From: JBBQXK01 sp038209775 | Lineage (GTDB): Bacteria > Pseudomonadota > Alphaproteobacteria > Rhodobacterales > Rhodobacteraceae | Assembly (NCBI GenBank): GCA_038209775.1 | Contig: JBBQXK010000002.1 | Span: forward strand, 91,832 to 155,831 | Reading direction: 5' to 3' | DNA length: 64,000 nucleotides | Part shown: positions 1 to 8,759 of the stretch, in pieces | Layout of the letters: each line of letters starts with the position of its first letter | Position numbering within the stretch: position 1 is the stretch's first letter | Notes under the pieces: model-generated | Seen by the model: only the letters and a program-made list of their open reading frames with translations | What the model was told of the DNA's origin: nothing | Databases searched by the model: none | Program-made: the position numbers and the translations under genes

Positions 1-1
1 C

Positions 2-523
2 GACTGGAACCTTGCATCGGCCATGGTCATCAACGGCGAGGCGGCGATGCAGATCATGGGCGACTGGGCCAAGGGCGAATTTACCAACGCAGGGAAAGTG
101 CCCGGCGATGACTATGCCTGCTTGCCCGTGCCCAAGGCCAAGGGCGATGCCTTTGTTTACCTGGTGAACTCGCTGTCGCTGTTCACCCAGACCGACCCCG
201 ACCTCATCAAGGGGCAAGAAGTGCTGGCGAGTGCCATCATGGACAAGGGTGTGCAGGTGGCCTTCAACATCGCCAAGGGGGCCATCCCGGCGCGCAACGA
301 TGTGGACATGACGGCCCTTGACCCTTGCGCGCAGGCGACGGCGGCTTCGATGGCGGCGAATGATGCGGGCGGCACGGCGGTGCCTACCTTCGCCGGAACC
401 CACGCGGCAAACGCATCGGTGGTCGGTGCGGCGACTGATGCGATTACCGGCTTTTTCAACTCCGACATGACGGCCGAGGCGGGTGCGACAGCCCTTGCCG
501 ACGCGATCATGGCGGCGAAATAG
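2..523 (+). CDS. ABC transporter substrate-binding protein, sugar type (3' part only)
   Basis: Only the C-terminal 173 residues lie in the window; the reading frame is open from base 2, so the start is upstream. It reads as the C-terminal lobe of an extracytoplasmic solute-binding protein of the carbohydrate family: the segment INGEAAMQIMGDWAKGEF is typical of these proteins, and the tail has the usual helical end. It should deliver a sugar or polyol to a membrane transporter in the periplasm. A strong stem-loop and a MalK-type ATPase follow at once, which supports an ABC operon. No permease genes lie between binding protein and ATPase, so they are presumably upstream. The substrate cannot be told. 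Confidence 0.85.
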   Translation, partial: DWNLASAMVINGEAAMQIMGDWAKGEFTNAGKVPGDDYACLPVPKAKGDAFVYLVNSLSLFTQTDPDLIKGQEVLASAIMDKGVQVAFNIAKGAIPARNDVDMTALDPCAQATAASMAANDAGGTAVPTFAGTHAANASVVGAATDAITGFFNSDMTAEAGATALADAIMAAK

Positions 524-531
524 CCGGACCG

Positions 532-560
532 CCCCACCCCGGACCTCCCCCGGGGTGGGG
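532..560 (+). terminator. Strong stem-loop between binding protein and ATPase genes
   Basis: CCCCACCCCGG (532–542) and CCGGGGTGGGG (550–560) form a perfect 11-bp stem, followed by TATCTTTG. It lies just after the binding-protein stop and 30 bp before the ATPase start. In ABC operons such a structure often stabilises the upstream message or partly terminates transcription, so that the binding protein is made in excess. That role is inferred from position. Confidence 0.6.
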
Positions 561-589
561 TATCTTTGGACACGCGACAGGAGACGATC

Positions 590-1699
590 ATGGGCTTTCT
601 CGACATCCGCAACGTGACCAAATCCTACGGGGCGGTCGAGGTGCTGCACCGCGTCGACATCAGCGTCGAGGAGGGCGAGTTTCTGGTGTTGGTCGGTCCG
701 TCGGGCTGCGGAAAATCCACACTTCTCAACATGATCGCGGGGCTTGAGGGGATTTCGGGTGGCGAGATTGCGATCAAGGGGCGGGTGATGAACGGCGTCC
801 ATCCGGCCAAGCGCAACATCGCGATGGTGTTCCAGAGCTATGCCTTGTACCCCAACATGACGGTCGGGCAGAACATGACCTTCGGCCTTGAAATGCACGG
901 CGTCCCCAAGCCCGAGCGTGACCGGGCATTGGCGGATGTGGCCAAGCTGTTGCAGATCGAGCAGCTTCTTGACCGCAAGCCCGGGCAGTTGTCGGGCGGC
1001 CAGCGGCAGCGTGTGGCGATGGGGCGGGCCTTGGTGCGCAACCCGGATGTGTTCCTGTTCGATGAGCCCCTGTCCAACCTCGACGCGAAACTGCGCGTCG
1101 ATATGCGTATTGAGATCAAAAAGTTGCACCAGAAACTGCGCACCACCATCGTCTATGTGACCCACGACCAGATCGAGGCGCTGACGTTGTCGACCCGCAT
1201 CGCAGTGATGAACAAGGGGCATGTGCAGCAACTGGGCCGTCCGAAGGACATCTACGACACGCCCGCGAACCTGTTCGTGGCCACCTTCATGGGGTCGCCC
1301 GCGATGAACATCATGCCCGCAACCGTGGTGATAGAAAACGGCGCGGCGCATGCCCGGATCAGTGATGCCGAAGGGGTGGCGCGGCTTCTGCGGTTCGGGC
1401 CGGGACCGATGGCGGACTGGGCGGGCAAGCAGGTGCTGCTGGGCATAAGGCCAGAGGCGATCACCGACCCTGAGGGGGCTGACCGCAAGTCGTTGAATAT
1501 TCAGTCATTGTCGAACCGTGTGACAGTCACCGAACCCGCCGGTTCCGATACCTTCGTGACCATGACCCTTGGTGGCCGCGACGTGATCGCCCGGATGCGG
1601 GCCGATGCGGATGTGGCGCCGGGGCAGGTGTTCGACTTTGCCGTGAACATGGAAAAGGCGGTGGCCTTTGATCCTGCGACCGAGATGCGGATTGTTTGA
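590..1699 (+). CDS. ABC transporter ATP-binding protein, MalK/UgpC type
   Basis: 369-residue ATPase that would power sugar uptake with the upstream binding protein. All nucleotide-binding motifs are present in order: Walker A GPSGCGKST (about residues 38–46), Q-loop in VFQSYALYPN, signature LSGGQRQRVAMGRAL, Walker B VFLFDEPLSNLD and the switch histidine in THDQIEA. A C-terminal TOBE/regulatory region of about 130 residues is typical of the MalK/UgpC family. The start was set at 590 because AGGAG lies 7–12 bases upstream; an ATG at 566 is in frame but has no ribosome binding site. The GMC dehydrogenase begins 6 bp after the stop, so the two are probably co-transcribed. Confidence 0.93.
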   Translation: MGFLDIRNVTKSYGAVEVLHRVDISVEEGEFLVLVGPSGCGKSTLLNMIAGLEGISGGEIAIKGRVMNGVHPAKRNIAMVFQSYALYPNMTVGQNMTFGLEMHGVPKPERDRALADVAKLLQIEQLLDRKPGQLSGGQRQRVAMGRALVRNPDVFLFDEPLSNLDAKLRVDMRIEIKKLHQKLRTTIVYVTHDQIEALTLSTRIAVMNKGHVQQLGRPKDIYDTPANLFVATFMGSPAMNIMPATVVIENGAAHARISDAEGVARLLRFGPGPMADWAGKQVLLGIRPEAITDPEGADRKSLNIQSLSNRVTVTEPAGSDTFVTMTLGGRDVIARMRADADVAPGQVFDFAVNMEKAVAFDPATEMRIV

Positions 1700-1705
1700 G
1701 CGGGG

Positions 1706-3289
1706 ATGGACGCGGACTATATCATCATCGGGGGCGGCTCTGCCGGGTGCGTGCTGGCGGCGCGGCTGAGTGAGGATGCGGGCACCCGTGTGCTGCTTCT
1801 TGAGGCCGGGGGGCAGGACAAGGGGGTGCTGTTCCACTGGCCTGCGGGGTTCGCGAAGATGACCAAGGGCGTGGCAAGCTGGGGTTGGTCCACGGTGCCG
1901 CAACGCCACATGCAGGGGCGGTCGCTGTGGTACACGCAAGGGAGGGTGATCGGCGGGGGGTCGTCGATCAACGCGCAGATCTATACGCGGGGAAATGCGG
2001 GGGATTATGACGGCTGGGGACAGGCGGGGTGGTCCTATGCGGATGTGCTGCCCTATTTCCGGCGGGCCGAGGGGAATGAGCGTTTTGCGGATGCCTATCA
2101 CGGCAGCGATGGCCCGTTGGGTGTATCCATGCCCCGCGCGGCGCTGCCGATTTGTAATGCGTTCTTGCGGGCGGGGCAGGAATGGGGGCTGCCGTACAAC
2201 CCTGATTTCAATGGGCGGGAACAGGCGGGGGTTGGTTTTTATCAACTGACACAAAGGGATGCGCGGCGGTCATCGACCGTTACGGCCTATCTGCGGCCTG
2301 CGATGGGGCGGGGGAACCTGGCGGTGCGGACCGGGGTGCAGGTGAGGCGGATTGTGGTTGAGGGGGGCAGCGCCACGGGGATCGAGACGATGGCGGGCGA
2401 GGTGTTCCGCGCCACACGCGAGGTGATCCTGACGGCGGGTGCGATCGGGTCGCCGCGGTTGCTGATGCTGTCGGGGATCGGGCCTGCGGAGCATTTGCGG
2501 GGGCTGGGGATCGAGGTGCGGCATGACCTGCCGGGGGTGGGGGCGAACCTGCAGGACCATGTGGACCTGAGCGTGCTGGCGGAATGCAGTGGCCCCTACA
2601 GCTATGACCCAGTGAAACGGCTGGACCGGACTTTGCTGGCGGGGTTACAGTATCTGCTGTTCCGCACGGGGCCGGTGGCGTCGTCGTTGTTTGAGACGGG
2701 GGGGTTTGGCTTTGCGGATACGGGTGGGGAATGGCCGGACATCCAGTTCCATCTGGGTCAGGGGTCGGGGATCGAGAAGGGAATAACCTCGGTCCAAGGG
2801 TCTGGAATCACGCTGAATTCCGCGTTGTTGCGGCCACGGTCAAGGGGCACGGTGCGGTTGGCCTCGGCCGATCCGGCGGCGGCTCCGTTGATTGATCCGA
2901 ACTACTGGGCGGACCCTTATGACCTGGAGATGTCATTGCGCGGGTTGCAGATGGCGCGCGAGATTCTGCAGCAGGCGGCGCTGAAGCCGTACCTGCGGCG
3001 CGAGGTTTTGCCGGGCGACCTGACGGGGGCCGCGCTGTTCGACTATGCCTGCCGGATGGCCAAGACCGATCACCACCCGGTGGGCACCTGTGCGATGGGA
3101 ACGGTGGTGGATGCCGATCTGCGGTTGCGAGGGATGGACGGGTTGCGGGTGTGCGATGCGTCGGTGATGCCCCGCATTCCGTCATGCAATACCAATGCGC
3201 CGACGATCATGATTGCAGAGAAGGCGGCTGATCTGATCCGGGGTCTGGCACCGCTGGCGCCGGTCGGTTTGGTCGTTAATAACGGGTAA
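1706..3289 (+). CDS. GMC family oxidoreductase (choline/alcohol dehydrogenase-like)
   Basis: 527-residue FAD-dependent dehydrogenase that would oxidise an alcohol group. The N-terminal dinucleotide-binding motif IIGGGSAGCVLAARL is clear, as is the flavin signature GGGSSINAQIYTRG and the second GMC signature GSPRLLMLSGIGPAEHL. Near the C terminus HHPVGTCAMG supplies the conserved His, and NTNAPTIMIAEKAA holds the conserved Asn. The length fits the BetA/alcohol dehydrogenase branch. It sits 6 bp behind the ABC ATPase, suggesting that it acts on the compound imported by that system rather than on choline. No bet genes are nearby, so no gene symbol is given. Confidence 0.9.
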   Translation: MDADYIIIGGGSAGCVLAARLSEDAGTRVLLLEAGGQDKGVLFHWPAGFAKMTKGVASWGWSTVPQRHMQGRSLWYTQGRVIGGGSSINAQIYTRGNAGDYDGWGQAGWSYADVLPYFRRAEGNERFADAYHGSDGPLGVSMPRAALPICNAFLRAGQEWGLPYNPDFNGREQAGVGFYQLTQRDARRSSTVTAYLRPAMGRGNLAVRTGVQVRRIVVEGGSATGIETMAGEVFRATREVILTAGAIGSPRLLMLSGIGPAEHLRGLGIEVRHDLPGVGANLQDHVDLSVLAECSGPYSYDPVKRLDRTLLAGLQYLLFRTGPVASSLFETGGFGFADTGGEWPDIQFHLGQGSGIEKGITSVQGSGITLNSALLRPRSRGTVRLASADPAAAPLIDPNYWADPYDLEMSLRGLQMAREILQQAALKPYLRREVLPGDLTGAALFDYACRMAKTDHHPVGTCAMGTVVDADLRLRGMDGLRVCDASVMPRIPSCNTNAPTIMIAEKAADLIRGLAPLAPVGLVVNNG

Positions 3290-3364
3290 ACGCGGTGGTT
3301 GGAGCAGCATTGCGGATATGGGCGCAATCCTCTGTAAAAGCTGGATTTTTGGTGTATTTTCCCC

Positions 3365-3406
3365 GTATGCGATCCGTACAGCATCTGTATTACAACCGTA
3401 CATACA
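3365..3406. repeat. 42-bp intergenic element, copy 1
   Basis: Differs from bases 44509–44550 at one position in 42. It contains two tandem 17-bp units (here CGTATGCGATCCGTACA and TGTATTACAACCGTACA) separated by GCATC, with TACAG-CAT-CTGTA forming a small dyad. It is more AT-rich than its surroundings. It lies between the GMC gene and the convergent adenine deaminase gene. Function unknown. Confidence 0.75.
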
Positions 3407-3443
3407 GTTTGTAATTTCGCGGCTGAAGAATGGCCGCTGGAAA

Positions 3444-5144
3444 TCAGCCGATGATCTCAAACCGGTCGACGTCCACAAGCCCCATGTCGGTGATTTTCAG
3501 ATGCGGGATCACCGGCAGGCACAGGAAGGCGAGTTGCAGGAACGGTTCTTCCAGCGTCACGCCCAGAGTTCGGGCGGCGGCGCGGAGGGCGATGAGTTGA
3601 TCGCGGACCACCTCGAATGGCTCAAGGCTCATCAGCCCCGCCACTGGCAGCGCGAGTTCGGCCAGCACGCGGCCGCCTTCGGCCACGACGAACCCGCCTT
3701 CGATTTCCGCCAGACGGTTGGCGGCCACCGCCATGTCGGCATAGTCGGCCCCCACCACGGCGATGTTGTGATGGTCGTGGCAGACGGTTGACGCGATGGC
3801 CCCCCGCTGCAGCCCGAAGCCCTGCACGAACCCGGTGGCGCGGTTGCCGTTGACGCCGTGGCGTTCGATGACCGCGATCTTGACCAGATCGCGGGGGATG
3901 TCGGGGCGTTTGTCGCCATCTATGGGGGGGATGTCGAAGGTCAGGTGTTCGGTGATGATCTTGCCGGGAATGATGCCGATGACCGGGGTTTCGGTGCGGT
4001 TGCCGCCGGTGCGGAAATCGGCGGGGGTCACCGGGGGGGCCTTGACCGAATGCCGCGCCACGGGGGGGATCGTCGTGCGGGCGGCGAAGGCTGTGGCGTC
4101 GGCCAGCACGCCGCCGGCCAGCACCATGGACGCATGGCACCCGGCAAGGCTGTCGATCACCGCGATATCGGCGCGTTTGCCGGGGGCGATCAGGCCCCGG
4201 TCCTTGAGGCCGAACGCCTCAGCTGCCGAAAGGCTGGCAGCGCGGTAGACGGACAGGGGGTCGGCGCCTTGGGCGATGGCCCAGCGGATCATGTGGTCGA
4301 GGTGGCCGTGTTCGGCGATGTCCAATGGGTTGCGGTCATCGGTGCAGAGGCACAGATAAGGCGCATAGCGTTCGGTCAGGAGCGGCCATAGGGCCGCCAG
4401 ATCCTTGGACACCGACCCTTCGCGGATCAGGACGCGCATGCCCTTGCGCAGTTTCTCCAGCGCCTCGTCCGCCGTTGTCGCCTCGTGTTCCGTGCGGATG
4501 CCGGCGGCGATGTAGCCGTTGAGGTCGTGGCCCCTGAGGAGGGGCGCGTGGCCGTCGATGTGGCGGCCCCGGAAGGCGTCGAGTTTCGCCATGCACCCCG
4601 GATCGCGCATCAGGACGCCGGGGAAGTTCATGAATTCGGCGAGGCCCAGGACACGGGGGTGGTCCATCAGGGGGATCAGATCGGCGGCCTCAAGGCGCGC
4701 GCCGGCGGTTTCCATATGGGTGGACGGCACGCAGGAGGAAAGCTGCACGCGGATGTCCATGAGGGTGAGGGCGGCTGCGTCGAGGAAATAGCGGATGCCG
4801 GTCAGGCCGCAGACGTTGGCAATTTCGTGCGGGTCGCAGATGGCGGTGGTGATGCCGCGCGGGGTGACGCAGCGGTCAAATTCAAAGGGTGTGACGAGGG
4901 AGGATTCGATGTGCAGGTGTGTGTCGATGAAGCCGGGGACGAGGATGCGGCCGGTGACGTCGATGGTGCGGCGGCCTTCGTAGGTGCCGAAAACGCCGAC
5001 GATGGTATCGCCGCAGATGGCCACATCGGTTTCCACCAGATCGCCGGTGATGAGGTCGAACACCCGCCCGCCGCGCAGGACCAGATCGGCGGGCATCTCG
5101 CCCCGCCCTTGGGCGATGCGGTCGGCAAGGGGGGCTGTTGTCAT
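3444..5144 (-). CDS. ade: Adenine deaminase
   Basis: 566-residue metal-dependent amidohydrolase that converts adenine to hypoxanthine and ammonia in purine salvage. The metal-binding motif in FIDTHLHIESSLV is present near residue 85, followed by CDPHEIANVCG, both typical of the Ade family, and the core ends with LIAPGKRADIAVID. The C-terminal domain characteristic of adenine deaminases is complete, and the length is normal. The start at 5144 has AAGGAG five to ten bases upstream; further in-frame starts upstream lack one. The gene is divergent from the EamA transporter at 5276 and convergent with the GMC gene. Confidence 0.92.
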   Translation of the reverse strand: MTTAPLADRIAQGRGEMPADLVLRGGRVFDLITGDLVETDVAICGDTIVGVFGTYEGRRTIDVTGRILVPGFIDTHLHIESSLVTPFEFDRCVTPRGITTAICDPHEIANVCGLTGIRYFLDAAALTLMDIRVQLSSCVPSTHMETAGARLEAADLIPLMDHPRVLGLAEFMNFPGVLMRDPGCMAKLDAFRGRHIDGHAPLLRGHDLNGYIAAGIRTEHEATTADEALEKLRKGMRVLIREGSVSKDLAALWPLLTERYAPYLCLCTDDRNPLDIAEHGHLDHMIRWAIAQGADPLSVYRAASLSAAEAFGLKDRGLIAPGKRADIAVIDSLAGCHASMVLAGGVLADATAFAARTTIPPVARHSVKAPPVTPADFRTGGNRTETPVIGIIPGKIITEHLTFDIPPIDGDKRPDIPRDLVKIAVIERHGVNGNRATGFVQGFGLQRGAIASTVCHDHHNIAVVGADYADMAVAANRLAEIEGGFVVAEGGRVLAELALPVAGLMSLEPFEVVRDQLIALRAAARTLGVTLEEPFLQLAFLCLPVIPHLKITDMGLVDVDRFEIIG

Positions 5145-5275
5145 GGGGTGGCTCCTTATGGGATCGGGGGCAGCATTCCTTGTTGGCCGGGGGATGCCAA
5201 GCCCCATGCAAGGACTGCATGGCTGCCCTTCGCGGCAATCGGGTTGCTCTTGGGGCTGCGCCGCCGCAGTCTGGC

Positions 5276-6202
5276 ATGATGCGACCCCTGCGCGGCATCC
5301 TTCTGAAACTCGGCTCGGTTCTGGTGTTCATCGTGATGGCCAGTCTGGTCAAGTCGGTGTCTGACCGGGTGCCGCCGGGGCAGACGGTATTTTTCCGGTC
5401 ATTCTTTGCGATGCCGGTGATCGTGGTCTGGCTGGCGATGCGGCACGAAATGGCGGTCGGGTTCCGGGCGGTCAACCCGATGGGGCATGTCTGGCGCGGG
5501 GTGGTGGGCACCACGGCGATGGGGCTGGGGTTTGCGGGCCTTGCGTGGCTGCCGCTGCCCGAAGTGACGGCCATCGGCTATGCAGCACCGATCCTGACGG
5601 TGGTGTTTGCCGCGATGTTTCTGGGTGAGGAGGTGCGGTTGTTCCGTATCTCGGCGGTCGTTTTGGGCATGGTGGGGGTGATCATCGTGCTGTCGCCAAG
5701 GCTGTCGGTGGTGTCGGGGGCGACGGTGGAGGCGACCGAGGCGTTTGGCGCGATGCTGGTGCTGGGCAGTGCGGTCTTTGCGGCGCTGGCGCAGGTGTTC
5801 GTGCGCAAGCTGGTGAATACCGAGCGGACGTCGGCCATCGTGTTCTGGTTTTCGGCCACGGCATCGGTTCTGGCGCTGGTGACGCTGCCGTTCGGCTGGG
5901 TGTGGCCGACGGGGCGCGAGGCGGTGATTCTGGTGAGTTGCGGGCTGTTTGGCGGGGTCGGGCAGATACTGCTGACCTCGGCCTACCGCGAGGCGGATGC
6001 GTCGCTGGTGGCGCCGTTCGACTATGCGTCGATGCTGTTTGCGCTGGCCATCGGGTACTGGGTGTTTGACGAGGTGCCGACGCTGACGGTGCTGGCCGGG
6101 GCGGCGCTGGTGGTGACGGCGGGGGTGCTGATCATCTGGCGCGAGCGTCGGCTGGGGCTGGAACGGGCGCGGCAGCGCAAGGCGATGACGCCGCAGGGGT
6201 AA
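5276..6202 (+). CDS. DMT superfamily (EamA) transporter
   Basis: 308-residue inner-membrane protein with about ten hydrophobic helices arranged as two EamA halves. The first begins around GILLKLGSVLVFIVMASLVK; the second ends with VLAGAALVVTAGVLIIW before a basic cytosolic tail. Such proteins export or import small metabolites; the substrate cannot be predicted. The start is uncertain: 5276 begins exactly at the conserved MMRPLRGIL stretch but has no clear ribosome binding site, while an in-frame ATG at 5219 has AAGGA five bases upstream. It is divergent from adenine deaminase and may share its control region. Confidence 0.85.
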   Translation: MMRPLRGILLKLGSVLVFIVMASLVKSVSDRVPPGQTVFFRSFFAMPVIVVWLAMRHEMAVGFRAVNPMGHVWRGVVGTTAMGLGFAGLAWLPLPEVTAIGYAAPILTVVFAAMFLGEEVRLFRISAVVLGMVGVIIVLSPRLSVVSGATVEATEAFGAMLVLGSAVFAALAQVFVRKLVNTERTSAIVFWFSATASVLALVTLPFGWVWPTGREAVILVSCGLFGGVGQILLTSAYREADASLVAPFDYASMLFALAIGYWVFDEVPTLTVLAGAALVVTAGVLIIWRERRLGLERARQRKAMTPQG

Positions 6203-6208
6203 TGTCCG

Positions 6209-7141
6209 TCAGCGCAGGGTGTCGAGATAGCGCTGGATGGCGCGGGCCTGTTGGCGGGCGATCAGGATGGCGTCTTCGGCGGTGACGAGGCGAAAGCGGA
6301 TGGCGTCGCGCGGGCGCAATTGGGTGGCGCGGTCGGTGTCGTGGGCAAGGACGGTGGCGATCTTGGGGTAGCCGCCGGTGGTCTGGTGGTCAGAGAACAG
6401 CAGCGTCGGCACCCCGTCGCCGGCCACCTGAACCGAGCCGCGGACGATGGGTTGCGAGGGGATGGCAAGGGCGTTCTGGGGGGTGAGGTCGGGGCCTTTG
6501 AGGCGGACGCCCATGCGGTCATAGGCGTCGGTCAGGTAGTATCGTGAGGTGGTCAGGGCTTGCAGCGTTTCGGCGGTGAAGAACCGCTGTTGCGGACCGG
6601 GGACGGCGTGGAGGAGGTGGGCGGGGCGGGCCCAGATGGGGCAGGGGATCGGGCGGGTGTCGCGGGTTTGGGGGTTGTCGATGCGGAGGGTTTGTCCGGT
6701 GACGATGCGCCCGCCGCCGAGGCCGGATTGCAGGTGGGTCGCGTGGCTGCCCAACCAGAGGGGGGCGTCGATGGTCCCGGCGAAGGCGAGATACGTCCAA
6801 CTGCCCCATGGGCCGGAGGTGATGGTCAGCGTCTGGCCTGCGCTGACGGTCAGGACCGACCACGACCCGCCGCGTGTGCCCGCCAGATCGACGATGAAAC
6901 CGCCGCCCGCCACGGCGACGGTCATCTTGCCCGACAGCGCCTCTAGCGTCAGGCCGCCGCGTGACACCTCGATGCAGGGGGCTTGGGCGGGGTTGCTGAG
7001 GGAGAGGTTGGCGATGGTCAACGCGGCGCGGTCCATGGCACCCGAGGCGGGGACGCCATAGCGCATCAGGCCGGGGCGTCCGCCGTCCTGGACCGATACC
7101 TGCGGTCCGGCATGGGCCACGCGGAAAAGCGCCTCAGCCAT
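6209..7141 (-). CDS. pxpC: 5-oxoprolinase subunit C (biotin-dependent carboxyltransferase family)
   Basis: 310-residue protein of the KipA/allophanate hydrolase subunit 2 family. With PxpA and PxpB it hydrolyses 5-oxoproline (pyroglutamate) to glutamate at the cost of ATP. The family N-terminal pattern VQDGGRPGLMRYGVPASGAMD is present, with the usual pair of cyclophilin-like folds implied by length. The start overlaps the end of pxpB by 8 bp, as expected for translational coupling. The neighbours in the order pxpA–pxpB–pxpC make the assignment firm. Confidence 0.92.
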   Translation of the reverse strand: MAEALFRVAHAGPQVSVQDGGRPGLMRYGVPASGAMDRAALTIANLSLSNPAQAPCIEVSRGGLTLEALSGKMTVAVAGGGFIVDLAGTRGGSWSVLTVSAGQTLTITSGPWGSWTYLAFAGTIDAPLWLGSHATHLQSGLGGGRIVTGQTLRIDNPQTRDTRPIPCPIWARPAHLLHAVPGPQQRFFTAETLQALTTSRYYLTDAYDRMGVRLKGPDLTPQNALAIPSQPIVRGSVQVAGDGVPTLLFSDHQTTGGYPKIATVLAHDTDRATQLRPRDAIRFRLVTAEDAILIARQQARAIQRYLDTLR

Positions 7142-7835
7142 GGGGGGCCTTGGTGGCGTGCAGGGTAGCGAGGGTGATGCGGCGGAAACGGACGTTGTCG
7201 CCGATGTCGAACAGGAAGGGGCGCGCGGGATCGTCCAGCAGGATCGCGGTGGGCGAGGTTCCGATGCGCCACCAGCCGGTGGGCATCGTTACGGTTGAGA
7301 CGAGGCACTGCGGCCCGGCGATCAGCACGGTGCCGGCGGCCACGCCACGGACGGGGGCGGGTTTGCGGTCAAGCCGCAGTTCGGGGGGGATGCCGGCCAG
7401 ATAGGCATAGCCCGGCGCAAAGCCGTACATGTAGACGCGGTAGTCACCGGCCAGATGTGCGGCGATGACGGCGTCGCGCGAAAGGCCGGTCAGGTGGGTG
7501 ACGGCGTCCATGTCGGGGGCGCAGTCGGCTTCGTAGCAGATATCGACATGGCGCAGGGTGGGGGTGGCCGGGGTATCGGTCGCGGTTACCAGAAGGGCGG
7601 TCAGGGCGGCGCGCACCAAGGCGTGGTCGGTGAGCGTCGGGTCGAAATCCACGAGGAGGCTGGCATAGGCAGGCACAGCCTCGGTCACGCCCGGCACGGG
7701 GGTGCGGGTCAGGGCGCGGTCAAGCCGAAGGACGGCGGCGTGGATGTCGTCGGCGATGGTGTCGCCGAATTCGACCATGAGGGCGTGGTCGGCGACGGGG
7801 TGAAAGGTGGGGCGGTCAGGCGTGGGGCCGGGCAT
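7134..7835 (-). CDS. pxpB: 5-oxoprolinase subunit B (allophanate hydrolase subunit 1 family)
   Basis: 233-residue partner of PxpC in ATP-dependent 5-oxoproline cleavage. The family core is visible in YMYGFAPGYAYLAGIP followed by the glycine-rich VAAGTVLIAGPQ and PTGWWRIG, all characteristic of the KipI/PxpB fold. The start at 7835 gives the normal length and overlaps pxpA by 20 bp; longer in-frame starts would run deep into pxpA. Its stop overlaps the pxpC start. Middle gene of a three-gene operon. Confidence 0.92.
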   Translation of the reverse strand: MPGPTPDRPTFHPVADHALMVEFGDTIADDIHAAVLRLDRALTRTPVPGVTEAVPAYASLLVDFDPTLTDHALVRAALTALLVTATDTPATPTLRHVDICYEADCAPDMDAVTHLTGLSRDAVIAAHLAGDYRVYMYGFAPGYAYLAGIPPELRLDRKPAPVRGVAAGTVLIAGPQCLVSTVTMPTGWWRIGTSPTAILLDDPARPFLFDIGDNVRFRRITLATLHATKAPHG

Positions 7836-8604
7836 CGGCTGGGCCTTTGAGGAATGACTGCACCGCGATGCCTTCGGCCAGCAGCACGGCGCGGATCTGG
7901 CGGGCCATTGCGACGGCACCCGGACTGTCGCCATGGACGCAGATCGAGTGTGCCGTAAGGCGGATCGGATCGCCGTCCACCACCGGCATCAGGCCAGAGC
8001 GTAGAAACCCCACCAGTCGGATGGCGGCAATGCCTGCGTCATGGATCATGGCACCTTCCTGTCCGCGTGGCACCAGACGGCCCGAGGCGCGATAGCCCCG
8101 GTCGGCGAAAACCTCGGAGAACACCGGCATCCCGGCATCGCGGGCCGACAGTTCCAGTTCGGTGCCCGAGATGGCCAGGATCGCAAGGTCACCCGACACC
8201 GCGCGCACCGAGGCCGCGATGGCATCGGCCACGTCGCGGCGGTCGGCGGCGAGGTTGGCCAATGCACCGTGCGGCTTGACATAGCGCACCCTTGCGCCCG
8301 CCAGCGCCGCCACGCCCATCAGCGCGCCCACTTGTGCCGCCACCATGCGGCCGATCTCGGGCGGGGTCATCGGGATGATGCGGCGGCCAAAGCCCTGACG
8401 GTCATCATAGCCCGGATGCGCGCCGATGGTGACGCCCAGTTTTGTGGCGGTAGTGAGGGTGGCGTGCATCGTGTCGGCATCGCCCGCGTGGCCGCCACAG
8501 GCGATGTTGGCGCTGCTGACAAGGGCCAGGATGGCGGCATCGTCGCCCATGGCCCAAGGGCCAAACCCTTCGCCCAGATCGGAATTGAGGTCGATGGCCG
8601 TCAT
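7816..8604 (-). CDS. pxpA: 5-oxoprolinase subunit A (LamB/YcsF family)
   Basis: 262-residue first gene of the pxpABC operon. It begins with IDLNSDLGEGFGPW, the hallmark of the LamB/YcsF family, and has the conserved NIACGGHAGD and AHPGYDDRQGFGRR motifs. The enzyme complex recycles 5-oxoproline, an unavoidable damage product of glutamine and glutathione metabolism. The start is chosen at the conserved N terminus; an upstream in-frame extension to 8742 is unlike the family. It is divergent from tamA, with 155 bp between the starts. Confidence 0.93.
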   Translation of the reverse strand: MTAIDLNSDLGEGFGPWAMGDDAAILALVSSANIACGGHAGDADTMHATLTTATKLGVTIGAHPGYDDRQGFGRRIIPMTPPEIGRMVAAQVGALMGVAALAGARVRYVKPHGALANLAADRRDVADAIAASVRAVSGDLAILAISGTELELSARDAGMPVFSEVFADRGYRASGRLVPRGQEGAMIHDAGIAAIRLVGFLRSGLMPVVDGDPIRLTAHSICVHGDSPGAVAMARQIRAVLLAEGIAVQSFLKGPADARPHA

Positions 8605-8759
8605 GATTGCCGTTCCGGTCCGGGCGTTTGCGCCATGGTACAGACGCGCGCGGTACCCGCAATCCGGTGCGTGGGGCAGGTGGGTGCGATCCGCTGATTT
8701 CCGCATATGTGATGTCACAGTACATTGCCGCTGGGGGGCCAAGCTGCGATAGTTTCGGG

